A stretch of 64,000 nt of DNA from Platycnemis pennipes (Eukaryota > Arthropoda > Insecta > Odonata > Platycnemididae): NCBI GenBank assembly GCA_933228895.1, contig OW121852.1, forward strand, positions 59,438,872 to 59,502,871, written 5' to 3'. The notes below the pieces were generated by a model. That model was not told the origin of the DNA. It saw only the letters and a list, made by a program, of their open reading frames with translations, and searched no databases. The translations under genes were made by a program, and so were the position numbers. Below, in pieces: positions 21,950 through 33,999 of this stretch; position 1 is the stretch's first letter, and every line of letters begins with the position of its first letter.

Positions 21950-23735
21950 AACTTGACATTAACTGTCGGTCACTTCCCCTGAATAACGACAAATATAAGC
22001 TTGAAAATGTGCACCAAAAAATAAATGTATATAATCAAATAGGCTAGATCATCAAACACTCAGGTTTATCCATAGCTATTAACGCAATAATCGAGAATTT
22101 CTCATCGCTAAGAAAGTAGCTTTTAGAAAATCGCGACTCAATTTTCGTTACGTTTTATATGCACCACACACAGAACCTATGAGTTCCTCTGAGATTTGCA
22201 ATTCCCAGAGAAATGCGGATCAAGGCTCGGCCAAAAGTCACTGACCGCTTGCGTTGCCATGCTTTTGCGAATCCCGGACAGGATATGGTCGAAGACCGAC
22301 TGGATTTCGCGCAACTCACCTGCAAATGGACGGCCATCACGACGGTGAACCTCGTCTTCGACTTAAACAAACGAAAATACTCTTCAACACCAAACGAAAA
22401 AAATAACTACGTAACCATTGCTCCCTGCATACGGTCAGAGCACGTATTCAGGAATCAAGTTTTAAAATCTGGCACAAAAGAACCCTTTGCTGGCACAAAA
22501 GAGGAACCTTTCCCTCATAACAAACCTTAACTCACCATTCTGGCACGCGCCAGCTTAATTTTTTTACCCACATGTGTTTTTATTTTGAGCCCCGTTGAAA
22601 AGATATAAATCTTCCCCGACATTCCCTGGGAAATATAGCGAGGAAAGGGCCGTAAATATTTCACGCGAAGCGGGCAAGTCCATTTCCCGTGGACCTCCAC
22701 GCGCTTGTGACTCATGGCGTGACCTCAGTCTGGAAAGTAGGAGCATAATGATATCGGTAACACGCGAGTATTTTCCCAAAAGGAATTAGCGATGATGCAT
22801 GTTTATTTTAAATTCCACACATGTGCACCCATTTTCTCGCTCCCTTTTTCAAAATAACTTCAACGGGATAAGCCGTTTAATTCGAAATAACGGACTGCGT
22901 CGGTTATGTTGAGAGAAAGCGAGTACCTTTTTTTATAAATGGTCTTAGGTCAACACTCAAACCCAAGGTTTCGAACATTTTTAGAGGCGTATCTGTTTTA
23001 ATTTTTTATCTTTAATAAATGTGAAAGACTGAAGAACCTATAGGTTACCGGTGTCAAAAAACAGACTTTGAATTCTAAGTCGCACACGATTTTTATTTAG
23101 CACTTTCAAACGTTGTTAAATCCGTAGAGTGACAGAAAATGAGATTTAAACTTAGTGGATTGTCTTGATGGAGTTTAGTAACTTTAGTTCTGGGTTACTA
23201 CGCTTGACAAAGAGTAACAAGATCATTAGTTCCGGATACCAATCTATTTATCGAACCATTTCGCACGCATCTTCCAAGCTGTTTGTCTCAGTCAGTGCAA
23301 ATGCCAACCCTAAAGTTTGCAACACCATACCATGAGGGGAACGGCTTCTTTGTTCCGATAAATAAATCCATTACAAGCAAGGAAAAGGATTCAGAATTTT
23401 CACAGCGCCGTAAAAATGATATTTTAATAGATCTCACGCTCTCCAAGAATGTTTGGCACTATTTCACTGCGTGTAGCGGAGGCTTTTGCAGTCAAAAACC
23501 CTTGGGATATTCGACACTAACCCACTCCCTGTTGCAAAGGACTTTGCTGTCAAAATGGAAATCAATTTACTGTCTGGCCAGCGCACGGAACGTTAATGGG
23601 AAGGTAATTCACCGCAGCGTAGGAAAAGGGACACAAACTGAGAAATTTACACTATGAGTATGCAAATGTTTTTCGAGATCTCATCTGAGTCACTATTGTT
23701 TATCAGTTTTTGCGCTTGCCTGGTTCAGGCAGGCT
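21950..23735. other. No recognised gene
   Basis: The open frames at 22213-22530 (+, 105 codons) and 23283-23657 (+, 124 codons) were read through. Neither shows a known domain, signal peptide or repeat, and no TATA box or splice context supports them. The area around 22640-22750 is slightly GC-richer. Confidence 0.45.
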
Positions 23736-23739
23736 TTCA

Positions 23740-24130
23740 TAGACCATTCTTACTTTGTACTGCCACATTCCAATGCTTGACGCCTTAGCAGTAACTCTAT
23801 TTAGCTCAACGTACTTAGCTATTAAACCCATCCACGACATCTTTCCTTTTTCCTCTATTCCTCGATACACCAGCATTCTAAATTTTTAACGGCCTTCAGA
23901 TTTCTAACTTTCCTAATGACTTGTTCCATCCATGACCTCTTCCTCCTTATTTTATCGAGCAACTTTACCTTCCTCAACCATCTCAAGCAGTATATCTGCC
24001 TCCTTTCCTGTTCATTGCACTCTGACCACGACTTATCCAGACCGGCGCGGCATCTCGAATAGCTCCAATTTTTCCTCGTTCTCTTACAGCAATTTAAGGT
24101 TTAACAATCATACGACGCCATCATCTCTCC
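23740..24130 (-). pseudogene. Possible degenerate LINE 3' end
   Basis: The minus strand yields scattered pieces such as NEEKLELFEM, RRKRSWMEQVIRK and YVELNRV..WQYKV, which resemble the basic C-terminal end of LINE ORF2 proteins (LE-FEMW, then WI-H, then Y-E-KR-A-W). Frames shift often and no single piece is decisive. A protein-level profile search would settle it. Confidence 0.35.
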
Positions 24131-24169
24131 CAAGGTCCGAGTTTTTAAAACTCATAAAACAATGAACCA

Positions 24170-25460
24170 TAAAAAAAATACTCCCAATATTATATTTCGG
24201 TGTTTCATCTACTCTGGAGTTGTCATTAGTGATTTCTCTTCTTTAAATAAATCCTCTTTCTTAATAGGACAGCCAGACATCTCTTCTGAAGTCACTAATT
24301 CACTCAAAAACAACTTATTATAATTCGAAATGGCACAATAATCAACTAGACGCGCTGAATGGAGAAAAATTTTCATTACGAAAAGCTTGACGGCTACGGA
24401 AGATATTTTGGCGCAAAAGTGCTTGAAAAAAATAAAAAGGTCAAAAAATATAGGTAAAATTAGTCTTTTCGTAACATAGCAGGAAAATTCAGAACACCAT
24501 TTCTGAGATCAGTGATAGGTTATCAAGGACAAATTGATTCACCTCATGCTAATTAAACTGTAGGTAATTACAAATATCATATATTCTCAATCCTATAACG
24601 TCCTAATGTTATTCAGTCGCAACTTAATATATCAAAAGTACTATTCCAATGTGAGGTATTCAGTCATCAGAAGTAGCCAACCAATGTAGGTTAAGGTCCG
24701 TGACGCAATCGTCTCCGCAAAACGGTAAAAATGTTCTCAACCCAACGTCTTGACGAAAATTACATTTCGATGAAAATTTACGACAAATCGCTGAACTTTT
24801 ATTCTCCATTGTTCCCCTCCACAGACTTCTCCCGCTATTGTAACGCTATCAAACTATCCGTACGGGATAGGGCAAGGGAAAACCTATGGGGACATAAATA
24901 AAATAAAAACACCCCCTACCGGTAGCAGCGCATTCCCATTCGACGACTGTTCGAACAATGGTGACACGTGACAAACATTCCCCTTGTCGCGGAGAAACCG
25001 CGACCAAACGTCCCCACCCATTTCCACCTCATCCCACCTTACCCACCTCAGGCCACATCTCCCCCACCCCCATTCCCTTACCCACCAGACGTGACGAGGT
25101 GATTTGAAGCAGATACCCCCGCTCGATTCCTCAGGGGACAGACTTCAAGACAGCTGCTGCAGTTGTACCGTATAAAACGCGACTTCCTGCAAGTTCAAAC
25201 GGACAAGAATCGCGTTTTAACCTCGATTCCGAGGGTAAAGGCGGAGAGCGAACAGGGAGGCAGCTCCGCGGCTATTGTAGTTTTTCAATTCCATTCTTCC
25301 CCAAAAGTATAGGTATCGGGAAAAACTGTTGAAAATTCCAAAGAAAATCAGAGGGAGGGGAAAGGGGCAAAAAAAGACGGAAAAACGAATGAAGACTACC
25401 GAGTTAAGTCGAGAAAAATAATAGGGTTTACCACAGTCAACGGTATAAGGTTTTCAATAG
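24170..25460. other. No recognised gene; C-rich tract at 24990-25090
   Basis: From about 24990 to 25090 the plus strand is strongly C-rich with repeated CCCACC/CCACC units. A GC-richer flank runs to about 25270. No open frame of note. The tract could be regulatory or structural; nothing in the sequence decides this. Confidence 0.45.
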
Positions 25461-25465
25461 GACTG

Positions 25466-26355
25466 GATTAGTTTGTAAACCACCCATTGAATACTGTTGT
25501 CCATCACCACGACATAAACAAACACCTCACAAAGTTTCCATAGGAAGTTTTCAAAGTTTATTTATAATTAAGGTGGCCACAGTAGCCAGGTTGCAAACGC
25601 GTCGGCCTGCAATCACAAAGATCTTTGAATCACACCTAAAGCATTGGGAGCAAATGGTTGGTAATAATATGATAAGGAGGTTAGATTATGCAGTATATAA
25701 CCTTAGGTAGTTGATGTAAGAAAAACCTAATGCTACCATAACTGACTTATATTATTCTATTTTGATCATCTATTCCAGTCTAAATAGTCTAAATATGGAA
25801 CTTTAACGTGTTCAGCGAAGATCGGCAAGATTTGTTGCAAGGGACGTCACTATATCTATATTAGCATAACCAGTCTATTAAATGAATTAAATTGGGAATC
25901 ATTGTGAGGGCGCAGGTTGAAATTTAGACAATCTCTTAAATAAATTCTAGGATAATATTTTCAGTGATGGCGTTAAAAATATTTTGCGAACCCCAACTTA
26001 CTAAGGTAGACTGGACCATGGTTACAAAATTAGAGAAATTGATTACCGAACTGACTGATTCTAAATATTCTTCTTTCCTCGTACAATTAGGGATATGAAT
26101 AGCGGTAAATATGTCCAATACGAGTGAATCAATGTATAGCATGGGTATCTGCATGTTGGTATAAGGACTTGAAGGTAATCCAACTAACAGCATGTTTTTG
26201 CATGCTTACTTTGCTATTTTTTATCTTTTTTAAATAGTGAAGTTTAGACTAGTATATTAATACTAATCCCTTTAATGCATGATATGTAGTGCGTGTTTGG
26301 TGAGAATTCACCCCCTGCCACACACCTTGATGGTGGCTTGCAGGGTATTATATAG
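25466..26355 (+). pseudogene. CR1-like LINE 3' region, decayed and interrupted by a SINE
   Basis: LVCKPPIEYCCPSP near 25470-25510 resembles the LV-P-LEY-PVW motif after the RT domain. After the inserted SINE head come RVQRRSARFVARD (25807-25845), LLNELNWESL (25878 on), and YRTD with FFFPRTIRDMNS (26041-26103), the C-terminal signature FFPRTI-DWN of CR1/Jockey-type LINEs. Stops and indels are frequent. The 3' UTR includes GAATTCACCCCCTGCCACAC and GGTGGCTTGCAGGGTATTAT (26303-26352), which resembles the tail of insect CR1-like elements. Only the last part of ORF2 is present. Confidence 0.85.
25571..25650 (+). repeat. tRNA-derived SINE head inserted in the CR1-like LINE
   Basis: GTGGCCACAGTAGCCAGGTT, then CGCGTCGGCCTGCAATCACA, then GATCTTTGAATCACACC follow the A-box to B-box layout of arthropod SINE heads. 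It separates two pieces of LINE coding sequence that normally lie close together, so it probably arrived after the LINE. Confidence 0.6.
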
Positions 26356-27439
26356 ATTTATATGCATTCCACATCATTCAATCTATCATTAACTACCTTC
26401 AGATACTATCACCTTTATTCAGTATTTCAACCATGCTATTCTGAAAATGAGGCTCCAAATATTCCTCCTCCTTCCTCTCCTTCCAAACTCCCCGCTGACT
26501 CCTCAACATATTGCGTCCCCTCACACCATTATAACTAGCGAAAAAAATCTCCCCCGTTTTCAGCAATCCTTTATTCTCTTAACATTTGCAACAACGATGC
26601 ACATTCTTTTCACTAGCCTTCATTAGCGAATATTCCAATATATTTTGTCCTAATCAATATATTCTTTGGCAAACCTTTTCAAACAAAATCGCAATTTCTA
26701 ACTGAGTTCCATCTTATTATAATCTGTTGAGCATTCTACTATCTTTTGCATGCGGTGAAAATACCAATCAATTACTTATCGCACTAGTCCAAAACTTCCC
26801 AGGCTTTGGAATAATTTCTAATAGAATTATTTAGGAAATACTATTAACTCAGCGATGGAATCATTTGATATCAATCTCAAAACGCCACTTGTGCTAATAT
26901 TATGATTTCGAAAAAAATCCTCACAAATAAGGACAAATACGCGTCACAGCAGTATCTGCTTTCAACAGCAATAGTTTTATTTGAACGACAAAAAAAACAT
27001 TAAAATCATCATTTTGGAGCGGATGTAAGGAACTCAAAGGTAAAAATACAAACATCAGTTCATTTCTACCAATTCATTTAACTTTAAACTCATTAGCATT
27101 TCTTCCGTGTAGTAGGAAAGAATAGGAACCAATTCATTTCTTCGCAACTCGTTCGTCTTCAGCATTCGAAAAAATGTTATATTTACCACATACATATGCG
27201 AAGCAGCTTGAGGGCTATTAAATATGATCTAGTCATGGCATTTACATACGTATAAGAATGAAGAAATAATCACCGTCTCACGCATCACAAACTGATTTAT
27301 TTAAACCTCTACTCCAGATTTACTCACATGCAATGTCAAGGAACCTCAAAATAACTTGAACAAAAATCCTACTAACCCAGATGCCGTGAAAAATACCCAT
27401 TTGCGTATTTTTAGAGAATTATCATGAACGTCTAATGAT
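26356..27439. other. AT-rich DNA, nothing recognised
   Basis: No coding signature, inverted repeat or RNA motif was noticed. Confidence 0.5.
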
Positions 27440-28240
27440 TAATATACACCAATTCAAGCATACTACAAACATTCTGCGATTCGCGGACGACGTAGAGTCA
27501 ATTCAGAAACAGAAGGAGGAGAGGAGAAGACACTACAAAATATGGAAAGGGGAATGGTCAGATATCATTTGAAGATCAATAAAAAGAAAACTAAGGTATT
27601 ACTGGTATGGAGTAGGAGAAAAGAAGCCAGGACGAGTTTTAAACTAGGAAAACAAAAACATGAGAGGTGGACGAGTTCTATTACCTGGGATGCCGAGTAA
27701 CCAGCGATGGACGAAGTAAAAGATTGACAGTAGAACTGCCCAAGCAAAAAAGGCATTTTACCAGAAGAAGATTCTGCTTACAGTTGCAAATACAAACGTA
27801 GAAGTGTGGAAACATTTCATTAGAACATACATCTGGAGCATTCTACTATAGGGCAGCGAAGCATGGACGATAACAGCAACAGAAAAGTCAAGACTGGAAG
27901 CATTTCAAAAGTGGTGCTACCGAGGAATAATGAAGATTAAATGGATCGACTGAGCGACAAACGAATATGTCTTAAGAAGAGTAGGAGTAAGAGATGTCTA
28001 CTGAAACCCCTAAAAAGAAGACGGGACAACTTAATCGGCCACACCCTAAGACACGATGGCCTGATGAAGACAATCGTCGAGTGAAAGGTGAACATGAAGA
28101 ATAGAAAAGGCAGGCCTCGTATGAGTTAAGTGGAACAGGTTGTGAAGGATGTAAAAGAGAGGAAATATGTTTATATGAAGAGGTTGGCCGATAAACGAAT
28201 CGAGTGGAGGGCTGAGTTTAAACCAATCCTAGGATTGTTG
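27440..28240 (+). pseudogene. LINE ORF2 3' half: RT catalytic motif to C-terminus
   Basis: The copy begins just before the RT catalytic motif, LRFADDVE with FADD at 27480-27491. It continues with YHLKINKKKTKVLLVW, YYLGCRVTSDGRSK (about 27680), AFYQKKILL, FIRTYIWSILL, GSEAWTITATEKSRLEAF, RGIMKIKWID and LRRVG, then GHTLRHDGLMKTIVE, GRPRMS and YMKRLADKRIEWR. The order is exactly that of LINE reverse transcriptases from the palm to the C-terminal end. At least five frameshifts or stops break it (for example a TAG inside the LLYGSE motif). The endonuclease and the first half of RT are absent, the usual 5' truncation. The clade is uncertain. Confidence 0.88.
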
Positions 28241-29510
28241 AACATTGGCGCCTACAAACGTGGGTATCCCTCACATAAAACCTACAGCGAAATAACATAA
28301 ACACATTTCGTGAGTAATTATTAGAGGAGCGTATTAATGAGTTTCAAGAAGCTCCATTACAAATTTATATTTTTTCGGCACCGATAAATCGGTTATTATT
28401 GTGTGCTTATCAAAGACTGTGAAATTATACGGCATATTGAAAATTTTCAAAGATTTCGTAGAAATAAGATGACTCCATTAACCGTGTCCCACTGGCCATA
28501 TAACCTAATAACATCTAGTGCCTTGTGATAATTGTTAGCCAATAAAAAAAACTCAAAATTTATAACTGATCTTGTCCCACATTCAATGAGCACAGCTTTC
28601 CTCTAGACAGGCTGAGAAGGTCGTAAATTTCCAGTATCGGACACATCATCAAAATAGTGCCACTTAAACAAATTACCTACTCCTCATATTCTATATAGGT
28701 TTCCACGGAAAACCTAGTCCGTAAGCCCCTGAAGGAAAATTATAACTGCAACCGCCGCAAACCTTTTAACAGGCTCGCACTGAAATGCGGGTTGTTTGAG
28801 TTTTCAAAGGCATTTCATGAAGATTTTTAAAGAAGTTTTAAACTACATCGGCAAAAAACTATCTCAGTCTGTAATTATAGCTACATGAACACGATAATAT
28901 CAACTATTAAAAGAGAGGGAACACGTTCGATCACATGAAAGGATACAGTCTTATGATCGATTGAAAAAGATTCTTCTGGACACCATTTAAATTAGAGAAA
29001 ATGCGGTGAGAAGTGATTCCAATAGTGTAATCAGGCGTGATCTAAACAAGTCTACGGTGCTTTCCTCTTCCACCCCAGGCAGTACATCACATAGTTAATT
29101 ATATTTCTCATTTCCCTGTAAATGCGGTCCAAAACACATGTCCATGTAGTGTTACAAGCGATATAAGTGAAATAAAAGATGGATGGGAGTACCAACCTGC
29201 GGCTTCGATTCCTAAGTCCGTGATTCATTTCTTTCCTGAAACATGGTGTGCATATCCCTCTAAATAGCTTTGCTCAGATTAATAAGCTCTAACCGAGATG
29301 CTTAATGCATGAGACGTACCTTAATGTATCTATACATAATTAAATTTTTTTACTGAAAACAAGTCAACGATTTTTTGCTATTTCATGCTATGCAATCCAA
29401 AAATATGTTAAAAATGCGTGGATTGCATGTTACGTCCTAATTACCACGATGCTCAACGTTTCAAATATAAATTTGACCGTATCTGGCGTTACTTGGTGGT
29501 ACATCATTTC
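28241..29510. other. No gene; weak SINE-like B box near 29190
   Basis: GCGGCTTCGATTCCTAAG at about 29192-29209 resembles a B box and is preceded by GGGAGTACCAACC, but no full SINE could be traced. The rest is AT-rich and unassigned. Confidence 0.35.
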
Positions 29511-29783
29511 AGGTATTGAATTTAAATACACGAGTTGTACTGCCCGCTTATTTTTCATATATACTTGTACACAACACATGCTTCAAAGCTAATAGGGTCA
29601 TCATCAATTCTACTCCTGATGATGACACCTGATTATTTTCCTGACGAACACCTTCGGATGTAGTAACTGAGAATGGACCTGATGATGATGCTTTAGGCTT
29701 TGAAACACGTGTTATTTACAAGTACACATTAAAAATAAATGGGCAATGGATTAATACAACTCGTGCATTTTAATTCAATACCT
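29511..29783. mobile_element. Fold-back (palindromic) element with about 100-bp arms
   Basis: The left arm starts AGGTATTGAAT at 29511 and the right arm ends ATTCAATACCT at 29783. Inward, the arms keep pairing through CACGAGTTGTA, TTATTTTT, TACTTGTA, CAACACATG/CACGTGTT and CTTCAAAGC, at about 80 percent for roughly 100 bases. The right arm has an extra 15-17 bases. The centre contains CCTGACGAACACCTTCGGAT. Either a non-autonomous fold-back transposon or two head-to-head copies of one short repeat. The flanking target duplication is unclear. Confidence 0.8.
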
Positions 29784-32310
29784 CAGCAGTGCATTGTTAT
29801 AAAACAGTCACATCAAATTTATATACGTACCTGTATTTTATATATGGACGAAAAAATATACGTTGGTACATGCTTATATAATTTTCTCCATAGTGGAAAG
29901 TCATACGGGAAAGTCAACTATTTTATTCATAGAAATATTTTTCAATTTCTTACAAAATGTGCGTAAGAAAGCTTCATTGAAATTTTATAAAATGAATCCG
30001 TTGCCTATAGTATTTTAATAGCTACACAACACGATTCCTTAATAAAATCAGTGATGTAAAGTATCCTGAATATTGAAGTTGGTAACTACAAAAATTCTAT
30101 TACTGTCTAAAACTGATATAAATGGAAGACTCATTCCTTCTGAAATATATTTCATATATACAGAGTGTGTGATAAGTGATAGTAAATATTTTGGAAGGAA
30201 ACGGAAATTAACATTTAGATCATATATTACTCAATTAGATCATATATTATTCACTATTACGACACATAATCCTCTTAGGTTACGGTGACATGGTATAATT
30301 GTGACTGAGTGCTCTTTTAAATACAATAGTGGAGGCAGCTTCTTAGTTTTGCCGTTGACCACGGCCATTCGCACAAAGTAGCAATGAATTATGCCAATTT
30401 TTCTTGCATGGGTGGCCTCTTGTTTAACTGTATGTTATTAATGCGTTGAGATTAAGCCTAATACTTTTGAAATATATCAGGCCAAAAGGACTTGTGATGG
30501 TAACTTTTGAAACTGAAATAACACATAAAAATTGCTTTAGAAATAACTGTTATCAAACTTAAATTCCTTTCATTAATCACGCATTTATCAGCAGAAGGCA
30601 ACTTCTATCTGACTGAGGTTGAGTATAAATAAAAGGATAAGGCTAGTGAGAACCTTGATGCAGAGCGATGCGCTGTATGTATTCAAGACTTAACTTAAAA
30701 AAGAAACGAGAATATTTGGAGGCCTGTGAGATGTGAGGATTGAGGTGAATGGAAAATATGCGATGAAAGGATAAGAGATGTTTTCATTAAAAAATAGCCC
30801 TCGTACGAAGTTGCCCACATAGTCGAAACTGATATGCAACTGCCCTTTCTACTAAGAAACGGGAAAATGTTCGACATGTATTTGAAAGGTAATTTTAAGG
30901 AGTTCAATGAAAAGGAACTAGTCTTCATGCCTTCATAAAAAATGGCTACCGTCATCGGTCTTCAAAGAAATTGGGATTAATTAGAAAAGAACCTTGAATA
31001 AATCACAAAGATAAGATCACCCTGCAAGACATTCGGTGCTTGTATAAACCTCATTGAAAATTGCTAGAGGAAAACGTTTTCTGGAACGAGAGCAGTAATT
31101 CGGATTTTTAGCTTCTCAGGTAACTGTATTAAAGAATACGGTGTGAATTTTAAAACCCATCAAAACTCCTAAGAAGAAAAAGAATTACTGGCATGCAATT
31201 TCAATCAAGGTGGGTAATAAGAAGGCCGTGAACCGTGGAACATGGCGAATCTAAAGCATTAGTAGCGACTTGGAGTACAGAAAAAAACTAAAAAAACTTC
31301 CGAGTTCATCCATTCCGTGAACCGAAATGAAAAATTACGCTCCGGTGGTTGATGCATGGTCAAAAATACATGACCGCTGACAGCTCTATTAAAAGAAACC
31401 ATTAAGACCGGTTTCCGAGCTTATGGAGTCAATAAAGCAGAGGAGATTGGGGAACAGAACAATTCGGAAACAATAAATTTCGTAGTTGACTGACTTTCTC
31501 AGGGGTACTAAACTGTAGGGAAAATGCGTACCAGAGGATAATTAAGGATTGGCGGAAGATTTAAAAAAAATCAAGAGCAATGAGCAGAACCAATCTGCAT
31601 ATTGTGACTACTTATGAAAAGGATTAGTCACTTGGTCACTGAGCATTTCTAAATCGCATTTCTCTCCACGTAGCTCTTTCTCTTGATCCCCGGATAAATT
31701 CTCAATAAGTACAGTACTATTTTTATACTGGTAAGCACCAACAGCTCAAAATATGCTGCAACGAATCCGCTGTTACACATAATACAGCTATTTTCCGAAC
31801 TGAATCAACGAAAAAATATTTTCCTGAGGAAATTTCTCTAGAGGAAAAAATAGGAAAACAACTGTCTTTGCAGGCGGTCTCTAATAACCACTGATTTTTA
31901 ATAGATTTCCCACTTAGCACTGCACTTGCCTGCCTCCACTACATACACTTATGCACTTATGATGAGCAAAATGTTTCATAGTCAACCCAAATTGGAAAAA
32001 AAAATCTTTAAAAAAATGTATAATGCTCGATTTCATTATTGAATCATATTATTTCAACAATATCCTGAATTGAATGAACATGAATAAAAACTTGTTTCAT
32101 TTAGCCACAAGGGCATATTCATTGTAAAATAGTTATTTGGTTGGTACTGATCGTAACGAGGTCAATGGCTATAGCAAATTTGGTGCAAGAAATTGTGAAA
32201 CAATAGTGGGACACGCAACACATTCGACAAGTTAAAAATTACAACCTTTGCACCAAGCGCTAATTTACTCACAAATACAAATATGAAGGCTAATGTTGCT
32301 AACCATGTTG
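29784..32310. other. AT-rich DNA, nothing recognised
   Basis: Short open frames (29739-29966, 30073-30288, 30695-30955 minus, 31723-31920 minus) have no recognisable content. A minor direct repeat TAGATCATATATTA occurs twice at about 30216-30250. Confidence 0.5.
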
Positions 32311-32354
32311 GCATCTAACCTAGTGGCAGATCGCAGGGTATTACATTGGTGTAG
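32311..32354 (+). repeat. Possible CR1-like LINE 3' tail
   Basis: CTAGTGGCAGATCGCAGGGT followed by ATTACATTGGTGTAGA resembles the tail at 26325-26360 (GGTGGCTTGCAGGGTATTAT). No RT sequence precedes it. A severely 5'-truncated insertion would look like this. Confidence 0.3.
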
Positions 32355-33343
32355 AAAAAACTGTTATAATGGCCGTCATAGACTTCCATTATCTACCTAT
32401 CTATCTAATACCGCCCTATCTCGTCTGCGTGACACGTAGATTAAGTTGAGTGGTATTTTAAGAAATTCTAGATAAACCTTTCGATAATCACCACGTTTCA
32501 AGTTCTTATTTCTTAACATAGCAGTTTTTTTTCCTCCAATTGCATCTATTTAGGCTCATTCAATGGTAGGCTCTAGTACTGATCCTGATTACTTCATCCC
32601 CTCGTCATCAGCCGTAGAATGTTTTACTACATAGCTATACAAAGTCCCCAAAAATATTTCTCTTAAACTCTCATATATCCTGCCCTACCTTATAGGTGGT
32701 GCAAATTCCCTAAACCCTCTCTTTTTCTGTCATCCCCATCATTTACTCTCGACTTAAGCTTTACCTCCATCGAACCTTCTCTGAAAAATCCAAACTGATC
32801 TTTTACCTGTGAATCCTTTCCTCTATTATAAAACCTTCCACTCAAATATTAAATCCTTCCTACTCTGCTCACACCACATTACAGTGGCCACGTACGACAC
32901 AAAGCTTGCTTTTTTTCTAAATTTCTAAAATTTTACTTTCTTCCGATAATTCTGATTAAGTTTTCTCGGATGTGAGTGTAATAGCGCTTTTACAACTCTT
33001 CATTTCTCTTCGTGATTTTAATGATACACGCCTCATTTTGGTCGAAGTGAGGTTCAGTGAAGATCAAGGAAGATTCTTCTCTAGTTTATATAATTTTTCA
33101 GTCTCAAGTTGTGTGAATGCTCCAATAAAATGATTTAGAAAAAGAAATAAACGTACATGGTAGTTGATAATATCAATCAGGAGGAGGTAAAAAACCTTTG
33201 AAAATTATTCTATGCATTTGAACTTTTTGCTGAGGTAACTATTACCGCTTTCACCAACGATAACCGGAAATAGAAATCAAAGGATATGAACTTTAATTGA
33301 GATCAGTGAGTGGAAACATCAAGAGCAAAATAATATTCTAAAC
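32355..33343. other. No gene recognised
   Basis: The 32500-32900 stretch is pyrimidine-rich on the plus strand without a coding signature. Nothing else was noticed. Confidence 0.45.
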
Positions 33344-33414
33344 ATTTTCTATTCTATTTTCTATTCTATTTTCTATTCTATTTTCTATTCTATTTTCTAT
33401 TCTATTTTCTATTC
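33344..33414 (+). repeat. Minisatellite, about six copies of a 12-bp unit
   Basis: The unit TTTTCTATTCTA is repeated almost perfectly about 5.9 times, and the last copy decays to ATTCAATTCTA. The repeat is likely to be length-variable between individuals. Confidence 0.95.
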
Positions 33415-33990
33415 AATTCTAAACACCAGTTTGATCAAGCACTTATTCTGAATGACCAGATTTGTTGGAAACAAAGGTAAAATCGCCCGAACATGCTTTA
33501 CTAGAGGCAACCAACATTTTCATTCAAACAACAGGCACATAAAAATGAGATCACTAGAGCATTAATACATGCATGCAATATAGATGTTTTTCAACTAACA
33601 GACTGAAGTCACTTTCACTATACATTACTTTTCCTATCTTACTAAGTGATATTTTGCAATCGTTCGGTCGGTTCAAATTGCAATTCAGCTACTAAGCCAA
33701 AACAATGTATTTGCAAAACGAAGGAAATCTCCAGATTTTTGCATTCCATCAGATTGATTTTTTAAATCGTGAAAACCAACAACATTACAATTATTGATGT
33801 CGAGGCATAACAATCAAGAAACGAATACCTTAGAAGTCAGGTAGAAATTAAAAATAAGTGCTATGTTGCAGGCGAGCATGGAACGAATGCGATGAATTTT
33901 AATTTTAGCACACGAAATTACCGTCGAAGGAAGCACACTCAGCATGAAATTTATAGAATTTCACCCCAAAACTCAAAGAGATGCAAACGA
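33415..33990. other. AT-rich spacer, nothing recognised
   Basis: No coding, repeat or RNA signature was noticed. Confidence 0.5.
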
Positions 33991-33999
33991 TGCGAGGCC

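Noticed and set aside
23283..23657. Protein-coding gene (124 codons)
   Set aside because: No motif, homology or codon pattern that I can recognise, so it was treated as chance.
29678..29706. Hammerhead ribozyme
   Set aside because: The CTGATGA and GAAAC words are present at a suitable distance, but I cannot draw a proper stem II between them or a stem III after GAAAC, so I list it only as a resemblance within the fold-back finding.
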